Positions 1 through 6,955 of a stretch of DNA of 16,187 nt are shown piece after piece (position 1 is the first letter of the stretch; each line of letters begins with the position of its first letter). Under the pieces are notes generated by a model that was not told where the DNA came from, did not search any database, and saw nothing but the letters and a program-made list of their open reading frames with translations. The translations under genes were made by a program, and so were the position numbers. The DNA lies in the NCBI GenBank assembly GCA_021772365.1, contig JAJFMC010000122.1, forward strand, positions 1-16,187. Direction: 5' to 3'. The stretch is from Chlamydiota bacterium (GTDB lineage Bacteria; Chlamydiota; Chlamydiia; Chlamydiales; Criblamydiaceae).

Positions 1-22
1 GGCGCGCGACCTATCCGGTGGT

Positions 23-113
23 GGTGAGTCTCCTTTTAACAACAGATTGCTTAATAAAAAAAGCAAGGATTGCTTTACTCCAAATCGCTAGCGGTGAGTC
101 TCCTTTTGACAAC
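23..113. repeat. Pair of 21-bp direct repeats flanking a hairpin
   Basis: Positions 23-43 and 93-113 are the same 21-mer with one difference (ggtgagtctccttttaacaa versus ggtgagtctccttttgacaa, then c). They sit 70 bp apart, just downstream of the Hsp70 stop codon. The DNA between them contains the hairpin annotated as a terminator. The arrangement resembles a small insert flanked by a duplicated target, or a tandem duplication of the 3' flank. I cannot tell which. Confidence 0.7.
53..76 (-). terminator. Intrinsic terminator of the Hsp70 operon
   Basis: On the minus strand a 7-bp perfect stem (AAAGCAA / TTGCTTT, plus-strand arms 60-66 and 70-76, 3-nt loop) is followed by TTTTATT. It lies about 40 bp past the Hsp70 stop at 117. 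This is the expected form of a rho-independent terminator, and it closes the tyrP-DUF2760-Hsp70 transcription unit. Nearly the same hairpin occurs at 6601-6628 on the plus strand. Confidence 0.6.
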
Positions 114-116
114 ACC

Positions 117-1946
117 TTATACGAGACAGGGGTCTTGTTGGTCTTCGCGGATATCGAACTCGAGCTTCCATTTACGTCCGTCAGCTGCTTGGCACCATAG
201 CTCCAAAACACCCAGCTCTGTGACGCGTGATTTTAGCTTCACTCGTACAGTTTTGGCATCGTCATCAGCTTTTTCCAAAACGGTCTCAATGGGGTGAAGT
301 TCAATGAGCTCTTTCTTCCATCTTTTGACTGCACTACCGACATCAGGCTCTGAACCATCGGCAAGATTGGGTGTGTGGTGACTAAAGAATCGAAACTGTG
401 CATGTTCGCCGAGGACAAGAGAGAACTCTTGATCTTCTAAGACACGCTCCGTTCCCTCTTCCATGCCCAATGGGACAATACACACAGCCTTTAATGGAGT
501 TTCCCTTCCTGGAACGGTTGGAACAGCATCTTCAACACCGATATAGTAGCTGCAGCTTGTTCCTCCTTTTATGCGAATAGCATTCCCGCTACGGGCGATA
601 CCGTAATAAACTGCACCTTGGCTGACAGAAAAATCGAGCTCATGATCAGAAAGTTCTTTCACCGCTTCCTTACCAGCACCAGCACTCCATTCGTTTAGAA
701 CATCGATAATTCGCTGACGTAATGCTGACGCCTTCATCGTCCCGCCGTTGAACAATACGGCTGTGGGGTGAATAAATTGATCCATATCGTCGGCATTAGA
801 CTCCCCTGTCATCGACAGAAACTTGGCGAGTTGTGCAGTGATCCGCGCATCCTGCGCATATGGCAATCCCACCTGTTGCATTCCCGTACGCGTTTCTGTG
901 ATGGAACGGTCTGAGACTTGAACTTTTGGCATGAATCCTTCCAAAACAATCTGCTGCACTTCTTCTGACGTTAAGGTCGTAGTCAATGTCCCACCGATCA
1001 AACTACTTCCTCGTCCAATAATAGTGACGTCAACACTATCGACATTCCCACCTAAAAGCTGTTCTTTCGCATCGCGACAAGCATATTGCAATGAAGCGAG
1101 CTGCCAGTCATCGATGTCATGTCCTTGCTCTTCAAGTTTATCTTTTGCAAGATAAGCTAAGCTTAGGTCGATGTTATCACCACCTAGAAGTAGGTGTGAC
1201 CCCACAGCGACGCGTTCTAGTGATAGGTCTCCGTCATTATCGATAACGGTGATCAAACTAAAATCCGTTGTCCCACCACCTACATCGACAACAAGAACGT
1301 GATCACCAACTTCTAACTCTTTTCGCCAATCTTCGCCTTTTCGCTGTAACCAGGAGTAAAATGCAGCTTGAGGCTCTTCTAGGAGAATAACCTCTGGATA
1401 ACCGGCGATTTCTGCAGCCTCTTGCACAAGTTGTCGTGCGCTTGGATCAAACGAAGCTGGAACAGTGATTAGAACTTGTTGATCGTTGAAAGGGTGTTCA
1501 TCAAATTGCTGGTTCCACGACTCCTTAAGATGTTGAAGGATAATAGCGATAGCATCTAAAGGACTCTTTTTGATCGTTTCATCATTCTGAGAAATTGGAA
1601 GGATATTATCTCTCCTATCAATACCCGAATGGCATAACCACGATTTCGGTGAAGCAATCAATCGCTCAGATAACTCGCCGCCTCTCCCTCGGGCATGAAT
1701 ACCCACACAATAGTGGCGATCAGGATCCCACTCTACACCTACAGTCTTTGTTTCCAACTCTTCATCAAGAGGTAGGTAGATAAACGACGGCAGCGATTTA
1801 TCATTCCCTTGCGTTCCTGTAGAGGTGATTTGCGGGATCGAAAGCTGGTTTATTTCAAAAGACTCTTCGGCAGCCTCCGTATAGGCCAGTGTACTGTTTG
1901 TTGTACCTAAATCTATGCCAATAATATATTTCGCGTTTGTATTCAT
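117..1946 (-). CDS. Hsp70-family chaperone (DnaK/YegD-like, DUF2760-associated type)
   Basis: Cytoplasmic Hsp70-type ATPase of 609 aa. The ATPase motifs are in order: phosphate-1 GIDLGTTNS at about residue 10, VPASFDP near 162, EEPQAAFYSW near 190, phosphate-2 VDVGGGTTD near 220, LGGDNID near 254 and an adenosine-site NGGTMKAS near 400. The last is a departure from the GGSTR seen in DnaK. After about residue 440 the sequence does not look like a canonical DnaK substrate-binding domain with helical lid, and there is no EEVD-type or acidic tail, so it is probably not the housekeeping DnaK. It is the last gene of an operon with the DUF2760 gene 49 bp upstream, a pairing known in other bacteria. 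The start is ATG at 1946, with GAG seven bases upstream; an in-frame GTG directly before it (1949) is an alternative. The client is unknown. Confidence 0.9.
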   Translation of the reverse strand: MNTNAKYIIGIDLGTTNSTLAYTEAAEESFEINQLSIPQITSTGTQGNDKSLPSFIYLPLDEELETKTVGVEWDPDRHYCVGIHARGRGGELSERLIASPKSWLCHSGIDRRDNILPISQNDETIKKSPLDAIAIILQHLKESWNQQFDEHPFNDQQVLITVPASFDPSARQLVQEAAEIAGYPEVILLEEPQAAFYSWLQRKGEDWRKELEVGDHVLVVDVGGGTTDFSLITVIDNDGDLSLERVAVGSHLLLGGDNIDLSLAYLAKDKLEEQGHDIDDWQLASLQYACRDAKEQLLGGNVDSVDVTIIGRGSSLIGGTLTTTLTSEEVQQIVLEGFMPKVQVSDRSITETRTGMQQVGLPYAQDARITAQLAKFLSMTGESNADDMDQFIHPTAVLFNGGTMKASALRQRIIDVLNEWSAGAGKEAVKELSDHELDFSVSQGAVYYGIARSGNAIRIKGGTSCSYYIGVEDAVPTVPGRETPLKAVCIVPLGMEEGTERVLEDQEFSLVLGEHAQFRFFSHHTPNLADGSEPDVGSAVKRWKKELIELHPIETVLEKADDDAKTVRVKLKSRVTELGVLELWCQAADGRKWKLEFDIREDQQDPCLV

Positions 1947-1995
1947 CACATGACTCGTGTAAAAATTAAATTAAAATTTAGAGAGAGTTGTAAAA

Positions 1996-2478
1996 CTATT
2001 GAATTTCAACTTCTGCAGGTTGAATCACCTCAGTAGACAGGTCACCGACCTGCTTAGGCAATGAACGTTTATGTGCACGCCACCCTTTGTGGATCAATTT
2101 CCCTTTGAAAGGAGGCTGTCCCTTGACTTTACCGACAATTTTAATATTTGTCGGATCATATCCCTCTGGAACATCGACTTGCTGTCCTTCCTTTTCCTCC
2201 ATGATTGGGCGGATGGTGACATATTCTTCCAAGCTTTTGTTACAGTCGGCATGAATTTTTCTAACCGCAGCACCCACTTGTGCGTCGTTGAATTGAGAAA
2301 TATCTTCTTTAAAAAAATCGACTAGCCTGCTGGAATCCTGCAAGAGGTTAAGAAGGCGTAGGTGAGAAGGATCTGTTTTATCTTTCTTCACGACAGGTTG
2401 ATCTTCTAGAAATTCTTGTGCTTTTTTCGGATCTTTAAGCGCTTTGAAGAATGCTTTGAAAGCGTTTATTAAACTCAT
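1996..2478 (-). CDS. DUF2760 family protein
   Basis: A 160-aa soluble protein with no signal peptide or membrane segment. I recognise DUF2760 by its core from about residue 40: SRLVDFFKEDISQFNDAQVG, then GYDPTNIKIVGKV, a PPFKGKLIHKGWRAHK stretch and the terminal PAEVEIQ. The N-terminal 35 residues are helical and lysine-rich (FKAFFKALKDPKKAQEFL). The family has no established biochemical role, but it usually sits next to YegD-like Hsp70 genes, as here, so a co-chaperone or client-adaptor role is a reasonable inference. A good Shine-Dalgarno (GGAG, 8 nt before ATG) supports the start. Only 5 bp separate it from the tyrP stop, so it is co-transcribed with the permease. Confidence 0.85.
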   Translation of the reverse strand: MSLINAFKAFFKALKDPKKAQEFLEDQPVVKKDKTDPSHLRLLNLLQDSSRLVDFFKEDISQFNDAQVGAAVRKIHADCNKSLEEYVTIRPIMEEKEGQQVDVPEGYDPTNIKIVGKVKGQPPFKGKLIHKGWRAHKRSLPKQVGDLSTEVIQPAEVEIQ

Positions 2479-2483
2479 TCGTT

Positions 2484-3764
2484 CTACTCCATAATCTTTT
2501 CTATATTATGAACCTTTAAAAGGTCATAAGCTTCATAACTCGAAGGTAAAATACCTGTGTGCATAAAAATTTCCAACAATAAAGATGCAAAGAAAAAGGC
2601 AAATACCAAAACAAGCAACACTTTGCCGCCTGGAACACGGAATCCATTCTTATAACCGAGCTTGTAACGGCCAATCCACACCATCAGCACAGGAATCATC
2701 CCGTTCAAAATTGTATCGCCATAGCCACCTGATGTATCCAAAGCTACCATAAAAGCTCTTTCAAATTTCGTCGCGAAAATCACTGTGGGGATAACCATCA
2801 GAAGGGTTAGTATTATCAACCCCCCCCCCTTCTTTTTTATCTTCAACCCATCGGATAGGAAGTCAAACAATCCCAAACCGATAGCCAAAAACGATGTGAT
2901 GATCGCAAAGAAACCGAAAAACTCGGCGATATAAATAAATAATTTAGTGTTGACATGCGCCCCTAGAAACTGCGTTGACGGAACGCTCTGTAAGTTTGCC
3001 TCTATCAGCCCATAAGGCCCTTCAACGGGAATAATCCCCAAAATCAGGGTTTGCCAAATCAAATATACAATATAAGCAATCGTTGTCCCACCAATAATAG
3101 CAAGTCGTAAAGCATTAGTATGGCGCTTTAATATCGGCGTCAAACTTGGCACCATCGTCTGAAAACTGAAAGCTGTAAGAAGTAAGGGAATCGCCATCCA
3201 CGACGTCAACCAATCGCGATGGAAGAGCAGGCTGGTATTCACTTCACCGGTACCCAATGCGACAAGTGCGACGTAAGCAACAACAAGAGCTGTAAAAAAT
3301 AAAGAGTTGACACGCCCAACAAACTGTCCACCGAAGATGATAACACCAAAAAAGACAACAGTGACAATCATCGCTCCCACATCCTTGGTGATTTCTATTC
3401 CCATATGCTCATGAAAAAAATGCGAGAGCTGCGCACCCCCACCGGCAGCATAGGCAACCTGTGAGGCATAAGATATATATAGGAATAATACCCATGCGAT
3501 CGCTTTACCGACAGGACCCAATATCTTAGAGGTCATCGTGATGACATGAGCGCCTTCGACCATACACAAACCACCTTCCACCAGCAGAAGGGCTGACAGG
3601 GTCATAGCAATCCAGCTCAAGGTCATCATAACAATAGAAGGGATATATCCACTCGCCCCAGAACCGACGGGTAATGCTAACATCCCCCCACCGATACAAC
3701 ATCCTGCAACGAGGAACATTGCTGATAACAAGCTTCCTTTGCTTGGTTCATTCTTCGCTTTCAC
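2484..3764 (-). CDS. tyrP: Aromatic amino acid permease (TyrP/Mtr, HAAAP family)
   Basis: A 426-aa inner-membrane protein with about 11 hydrophobic segments, the usual size and topology of the hydroxy/aromatic amino acid permeases (proton symport of Tyr or Trp). The N-terminal CCIGGGMLALPVGSG at residues 22-36 is the family's signature first helix. Chlamydiae cannot make aromatic amino acids fully and keep tyrP genes, which fits. Whether it prefers Tyr or Trp cannot be read from the sequence. The start is GTG at 3764: a strong GGAG lies 5 nt upstream, and the nearby ATG at 3775 is out of frame. It is the first gene of the operon with DUF2760 and Hsp70. A run of ten G in the coding strand (residues 313-315, GGG GGG GGG) in a cytoplasmic loop makes the gene prone to slippage frameshifts. 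Confidence 0.9.
   Translation of the reverse strand: MKAKNEPSKGSLLSAMFLVAGCCIGGGMLALPVGSGASGYIPSIVMMTLSWIAMTLSALLLVEGGLCMVEGAHVITMTSKILGPVGKAIAWVLFLYISYASQVAYAAGGGAQLSHFFHEHMGIEITKDVGAMIVTVVFFGVIIFGGQFVGRVNSLFFTALVVAYVALVALGTGEVNTSLLFHRDWLTSWMAIPLLLTAFSFQTMVPSLTPILKRHTNALRLAIIGGTTIAYIVYLIWQTLILGIIPVEGPYGLIEANLQSVPSTQFLGAHVNTKLFIYIAEFFGFFAIITSFLAIGLGLFDFLSDGLKIKKKGGGLIILTLLMVIPTVIFATKFERAFMVALDTSGGYGDTILNGMIPVLMVWIGRYKLGYKNGFRVPGGKVLLVLVFAFFFASLLLEIFMHTGILPSSYEAYDLLKVHNIEKIME
2820..2829 (-). repeat. Poly-G(10) tract inside tyrP
   Basis: Ten consecutive C on the plus strand (G on the coding strand) encode Lys312's last base and Gly313-Gly315 of the permease. The reading frame is open with ten G. 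A gain or loss of one base would frameshift the last quarter of the protein. Homopolymeric G/C tracts of this length are rare by chance and are typical contingency-locus sequences. Confidence 0.85.
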
Positions 3765-3806
3765 TGTATCTCCATGAATTTAAACACAATAAAAAAGAGT
3801 TTAGCG

Positions 3807-3812
3807 ATTATA
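3807..3812 (-). promoter_or_regulatory. Probable -10 box of the tyrP operon
   Basis: A perfect TATAAT on the minus strand, 42 bp upstream of the tyrP GTG, would give a leader of roughly 35 nt. No convincing -35 hexamer is seen at 17 bp; the region is AT-rich. Confidence 0.4.
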
Positions 3813-3894
3813 CACAATAAAATTCAAGATTTAGTAAGGTCATAAGTAAATGTTCACGTTTTCACATATATACTATCTTGAGCTTTATTGTGTA
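3811..3894. repeat. 18-bp inverted repeat between the peptidase gene and tyrP
   Basis: Arms at 3811-3828 and 3877-3894 pair with 16 of 18 matches around a 48-bp spacer. The conserved core is TACACAATAAA. A further direct copy of ACACAATAAAA lies at 3784-3794. The right arm overlaps the peptidase stop codon (3885-3887), and the left arm overlaps the tyrP -10 box. It could be the peptidase's transcript end or an operator for tyrP. Confidence 0.5.
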
Positions 3895-5081
3895 CAAAGA
3901 CACTCGATAGCCTGCTGCTCGCCACCCGTCACGCGTACAGTCCCTTGAGCGTCAACGAGGACATCATACTCCAAACGCACACCAAATTCTCCTGGCAGGT
4001 AGATCCCCGGCTCTATAGAAAAACAAGTGTTTGGTATGATCTGCCGGCTGTCATAAGTCTCGTAGTTATCCATATTTGCCCCAACACCGTGTGTTTCTTG
4101 TCCAATATTATGCCCCGTGCGGTGAATGAAATACTGTCCATAGCCCTTTGATTCAATGACATCACGTGCAGCTTTATCTACTTCCCACCCTTCGATGCGC
4201 TTGTCCTCAGAAAAACGCTGCTTCACGAGCTCTGTCGCACAATCTCTCGCAGCCTTAACGATTTCAAATATTTTCTTCTGCCTATCAGTAGGTTCGTCTG
4301 CAGCGACGCCTACACGTGTGATATCGCCATATACAGCTCTCGGCTTGTCCTGCTTGCACCATAAGTCGATAAGAATGAAATCCCCTTTTTTTATCTGTGA
4401 CGAAGTAGTAGCTGAAGGCGCATAGTGGGGATCGGCAGCATGCTCGTTAACGGCACAGATAGGGGCATCACACGTCACGCACCCTTCTTTTTCAAAATAT
4501 TTTAATAGGAATTGTTGAACATCATACTCTTTAATCACTTTATCGGCCTGTAAATGTTCTTCTATCAGTTTCCACGCACCGGCAACAGCACGTTCGAGAA
4601 CGCTAGCAGCCTGAAGATGACTGTCAATCTGCTCGGCATCTAAAGTAGCGGTATAAGCCTGTAAAAGATCTGCAGAGCTAACAACGTCGACACCACAGTG
4701 CCTCACAAGATCGATTACACCGCCATCGACGACAGAAATATAGGGAATGGCATTATTGGGTGAATATTCCATCGCAACAATTTTGGCATCATGAAGGACT
4801 TCACGAATTGCATGATCGAGCTCTTTCCACGTAGAGTATTTGATAGTCTCTCCGGGCAAGTGATCGAACACATGATTTTCAATGCGGTGAACGACTTTGA
4901 TGGGTTTCCCTGTTTGTGGGATCCAATAGAAGGTACGTCGAGTGAGATGAGTCTGTTCTGAAATCCCCAAAACGGTCACTGCGAGGGGATTTGAACGTCG
5001 AAAGTCATAAATCACCCACCCACAAAGCTGCTGTTCTATTAAATACGTTTGGATATCATTAATTTTTTCAGAAATATTCAT
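3885..5081 (-). CDS. M24 family metallopeptidase (Xaa-Pro dipeptidase/aminopeptidase)
   Basis: A 398-aa cytoplasmic peptidase with the creatinase-type N-terminal domain (about 1-140) and the pita-bread catalytic domain (about 150-398). The five metal ligands of the M24 family are visible: Asp239 (ILIDLWC), Asp253 (YGDITR), His324 (RTGHNIG), Glu357 (SIEPGIYLPGEFG) and Glu371 (RLEYDVLV). The HRTGHNIGQETHG stretch is also typical. It probably removes or cleaves N-terminal Xaa-Pro in peptide turnover. I chose the ATG at 5081 (MNISEKINDIQ), with AGG about 7 nt upstream. The frame stays open to 5195, but that extension is Cys/Met-rich, overlaps the divergent ABC gene and does not look like protein. 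It is not tightly linked to tyrP (120 bp apart). Confidence 0.88.
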   Translation of the reverse strand: MNISEKINDIQTYLIEQQLCGWVIYDFRRSNPLAVTVLGISEQTHLTRRTFYWIPQTGKPIKVVHRIENHVFDHLPGETIKYSTWKELDHAIREVLHDAKIVAMEYSPNNAIPYISVVDGGVIDLVRHCGVDVVSSADLLQAYTATLDAEQIDSHLQAASVLERAVAGAWKLIEEHLQADKVIKEYDVQQFLLKYFEKEGCVTCDAPICAVNEHAADPHYAPSATTSSQIKKGDFILIDLWCKQDKPRAVYGDITRVGVAADEPTDRQKKIFEIVKAARDCATELVKQRFSEDKRIEGWEVDKAARDVIESKGYGQYFIHRTGHNIGQETHGVGANMDNYETYDSRQIIPNTCFSIEPGIYLPGEFGVRLEYDVLVDAQGTVRVTGGEQQAIECLCTQ

Positions 5082-5152
5082 GATCGACCTATGTGATAAG
5101 TATAGAATGTGATACATTATGCACATTATAAATTTTTCGGATACTGACTCTG
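5082..5152. promoter_or_regulatory. Divergent promoter region with short direct repeats
   Basis: The 71 bp between the peptidase start and the ABC ATPase start must hold both promoters. The minus strand has a perfect TATAAT (5125-5130). The plus strand has TATAGAAT at 5101-5108. Two direct repeats are present: ATGTGATA at 5091-5098 and 5108-5115 (17-bp period), and ACATTAT at 5114-5120 and 5123-5129 (9-bp period). The -35 boxes are unclear. Confidence 0.35.
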
Positions 5153-5854
5153 ATGTTATCAGTAAAAAATTTAGTGTTTTCCTACAAAGACACACCCGTC
5201 TTTAAAAACCTTTCCTTCGCTTTAAAAAAAGGGGAAATAGCCAGCTTCATCGGCACATCTGGATCGGGAAAAACGACACTCTTCAAACTCCTTACAGGGA
5301 TCCACCAGCCGCAGAATGGAGACGTCACCGTTGAAGGTGTGACAGAACCTGCCTATATGACTCAAAAAGACCTCCTACTACCATGGCGTACCGTTTTAGA
5401 AAATATCACCCTCACCTATGAATTAGGTAGAAAAAAACATTGTCCCAAAAAAACTATTGAAGAAGCGATGGATCTCATTGAAGAAGTCGATCTTCTAGGC
5501 ACCGAACATAAATTCCCCGAACAGCTATCTGGAGGGATGCGCCAGCGAGTGTCGTTAGCACGCGCTCTCATGCAAAAAAGCCCTTTACTCTTACTTGATG
5601 AGCCGTTCGGCTCATTAGATATCCAACTCCGCGAACAGATGTACGACTTACTCAAAACAATCCATAAAAACCACAACACCACCATACTCTTGATCACTCA
5701 CGACTTTCGTGATGCCATCAGCCTAAGCGACCATATTTTCCTATTAGCCGACGGTACTATCACAAAACAATGGCAGATAGAAGCTGCCGCTCGAACATGC
5801 CCTGCAAAGATGGGCAGCCTCCATGAGAAACTTCGACAATCCATCCTTTTCTAG
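5153..5854 (+). CDS. ABC transporter ATP-binding protein (NitT/TauT/ThiZ type)
   Basis: A 233-aa nucleotide-binding subunit. All ABC motifs are intact: Walker A GTSGSGKTT (34-42), Q-loop MTQKDLLLPW (Gln71), signature LSGGMRQR (125-132), Walker B LLLLDEP (145-151) with catalytic Glu150, D-loop SLD and H-loop His183. The LLPW after the Q-loop and the short length are typical of the SsuB/TauB/ThiZ group, which energises uptake of nitrate, sulfonates or pyrimidine precursors. No permease gene is adjacent on this strand. The likely partner is the fused permease/binding protein at 7611-9281, of the same transporter family and only 1.8 kb away but in the opposite orientation. The ATG at 5153 lacks a good Shine-Dalgarno. 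Confidence 0.9.
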   Translation: MLSVKNLVFSYKDTPVFKNLSFALKKGEIASFIGTSGSGKTTLFKLLTGIHQPQNGDVTVEGVTEPAYMTQKDLLLPWRTVLENITLTYELGRKKHCPKKTIEEAMDLIEEVDLLGTEHKFPEQLSGGMRQRVSLARALMQKSPLLLLDEPFGSLDIQLREQMYDLLKTIHKNHNTTILLITHDFRDAISLSDHIFLLADGTITKQWQIEAAARTCPAKMGSLHEKLRQSILF

Positions 5855-5861
5855 TTTCACC

Positions 5862-5878
5862 TTGGTTATTTTAACTAA
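5862..5878 (+). terminator. Weak hairpin after the ABC ATPase gene
   Basis: TTGGTTA and TAACTAA pair over 7 bp (one G-U) around a TTT loop, 8 bp past the stop codon. They are followed by CAATATTTT rather than a clean T run. It could be a weak terminator. Confidence 0.3.
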
Positions 5879-5969
5879 CAATATTTTAGAGACTTAAGTG
5901 TTTACACCTTATCTAAACATCTTTATACTGCAACGGTTTACATTAACCACCAAATATAAGAGAAATACC

Positions 5970-6512
5970 ATGACTAAAATTCTTAGTACTCAAGAAATAA
6001 GAAACCACCTTATAGAAAACGTCAAAAAAGAATACAAAAGGAGTGATTTAGCAGGTAGAATCATTACCGTTATCGAAGGATATGGAAAACGTGACGGCTT
6101 TTTAGGCTGGGTTCCCTTTATTTTTTACCGTATATGGAATGCTGTTAAAGCTATTTTTGGACAGTCCGACTGGCAACTAGCAAAAAAGAACATGGTAGCA
6201 GAAATGAAAAAAAGTATAGCAGATGAACAAGAATTCCAGAACCATTTGCTACCAAAAAAATTCATCCAAAAAATAACAAACTTAAAGAATGAAATGGCTG
6301 AAAAAACTGTTGAAGTAATGTTTAGAACTTTGGTTGATGTCACTTACAAAAGCACGCTTGGAAGAACAGAAGACGTGGATAGTTTTTTAGAAAAAACTAC
6401 GAATGAAAAAATGAAAGAAATTAAAACTTTAATTGATAAAACAAAAGAAAAGATTCAAGAAGAAACTATGGAGTACCTGAAGCAAAATCCTCCCGCAGGA
6501 CTTTTCGCCTAG
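5970..6512 (+). CDS. Hypothetical protein, helical, AT-rich orphan
   Basis: I do not recognise a family. The product is 180 aa from the ATG at 5970. The frame is open to an ATG at 5898, but the extra 24 residues are poor in protein character. The protein is rich in Lys and Glu and mostly helical. Residues about 47-68 form an amphipathic/aromatic stretch (GFLGWVPFIFYRIWNAVKAI), too polar at its edges for a certain membrane helix. Residues about 100-170 look like a charged coiled coil (EKMKEIKTLIDKTKEKIQE). The base composition is visibly more AT-rich than neighbouring genes. A second, decayed copy of the region encoding FYRIWNAVKAIFG occurs at 6956-7039, so it belongs to a small paralogous family. 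A host-directed effector is possible but not shown. Confidence 0.65.
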   Translation: MTKILSTQEIRNHLIENVKKEYKRSDLAGRIITVIEGYGKRDGFLGWVPFIFYRIWNAVKAIFGQSDWQLAKKNMVAEMKKSIADEQEFQNHLLPKKFIQKITNLKNEMAEKTVEVMFRTLVDVTYKSTLGRTEDVDSFLEKTTNEKMKEIKTLIDKTKEKIQEETMEYLKQNPPAGLFA

Positions 6513-6524
6513 GTTCTTCATTCA

Positions 6525-6558
6525 TTGCTGACGGCCCATACATCATCGCCGTCAGCAA
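6525..6558. repeat. 11-bp perfect hairpin after the orphan gene
   Basis: TTGCTGACGGC (6525-6535) and GCCGTCAGCAA (6548-6558) are perfect inverted repeats with a 12-nt loop, starting 13 bp after the stop of the orphan gene. The stem is strong and could end or stabilise the transcript. No T run follows, so it is not a standard intrinsic terminator. Confidence 0.6.
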
Positions 6559-6600
6559 ACCCAAATCCCCCCACATTACCGATAGGTCGCTCGATGCGCC

Positions 6601-6628
6601 ATAGAGTAAAGCAAGGCATTGCTTTTTT
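6601..6628 (+). terminator. Dispersed hairpin, terminator-like
   Basis: AAAGCAA (6608-6614) and TTGCTTT (6619-6625) form a 7-bp stem with a GGCA loop and three further T, preceded by ATAGAGT. It closely matches the minus-strand terminator at 53-76 (same stem, same GAGT in front) and resembles the 15672-15711 sequence. It may end transcripts from the orphan gene 100 bp upstream, or it may be a mobile hairpin. Confidence 0.45.
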
Positions 6629-6730
6629 GCTATTCGATGGGCGTTCTTGAAATGAAAAAAACACCATTTTTACGTAAGAATACTCTGCACCGTTCCACGA
6701 TAAAATGGAGAATCTCCAAGGAAAAAATGT

Positions 6731-6841
6731 AGTGGAACCTTGGAGTGGCAAAACTGCTTTTGCCTTTTGCTGAGAGAGCTCAATTCGGTAAATGGTTCTC
6801 CAATAAAGACAAAAACTGTTTTGTCACTCCAAGGTTCCACT
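6731..6841. mobile_element. 111-bp element with 24-bp inverted ends (MITE-like)
   Basis: The 24 bases at 6731-6754 (beginning agtggaaccttggagtgg) are repeated inverted at 6818-6841 with a single mismatch. Weaker pairing continues several bases further inward. There is no ORF of substance inside. A 7-bp piece of the end (GTTCCAC) also occurs at 6692-6698. Size and ends fit a miniature inverted-repeat element, but I see no clear target-site duplication and no transposase with these ends in the window. A large RNA hairpin is the alternative. Confidence 0.45.
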
Positions 6842-6955
6842 TGAATCTCTTTATCTAAACACATCTTAAAATCGAGGAACGACTCAGAGTCTTTTTATGG
6901 AAAAATCGGCATGTCATCAATGACCAATGCTTTAGCACGAGTTATCTGACGGCTG

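Noticed and set aside
5082..5195. A 38-residue N-terminal extension of the M24 peptidase
   Set aside because: It overlaps the divergent ABC gene start and its promoter region, and its residues are unlike the creatinase domain. The ATG at 5081 has its own AGG and starts the domain at the usual place.
6518..6864. Two overlapping minus-strand frames of 77 and 64 codons with some protein-like stretches
   Set aside because: Both run through the inverted-repeat element and the 11-bp hairpin, which create the apparent codon structure. They overlap each other, have no ribosome-binding site and match no family I know.
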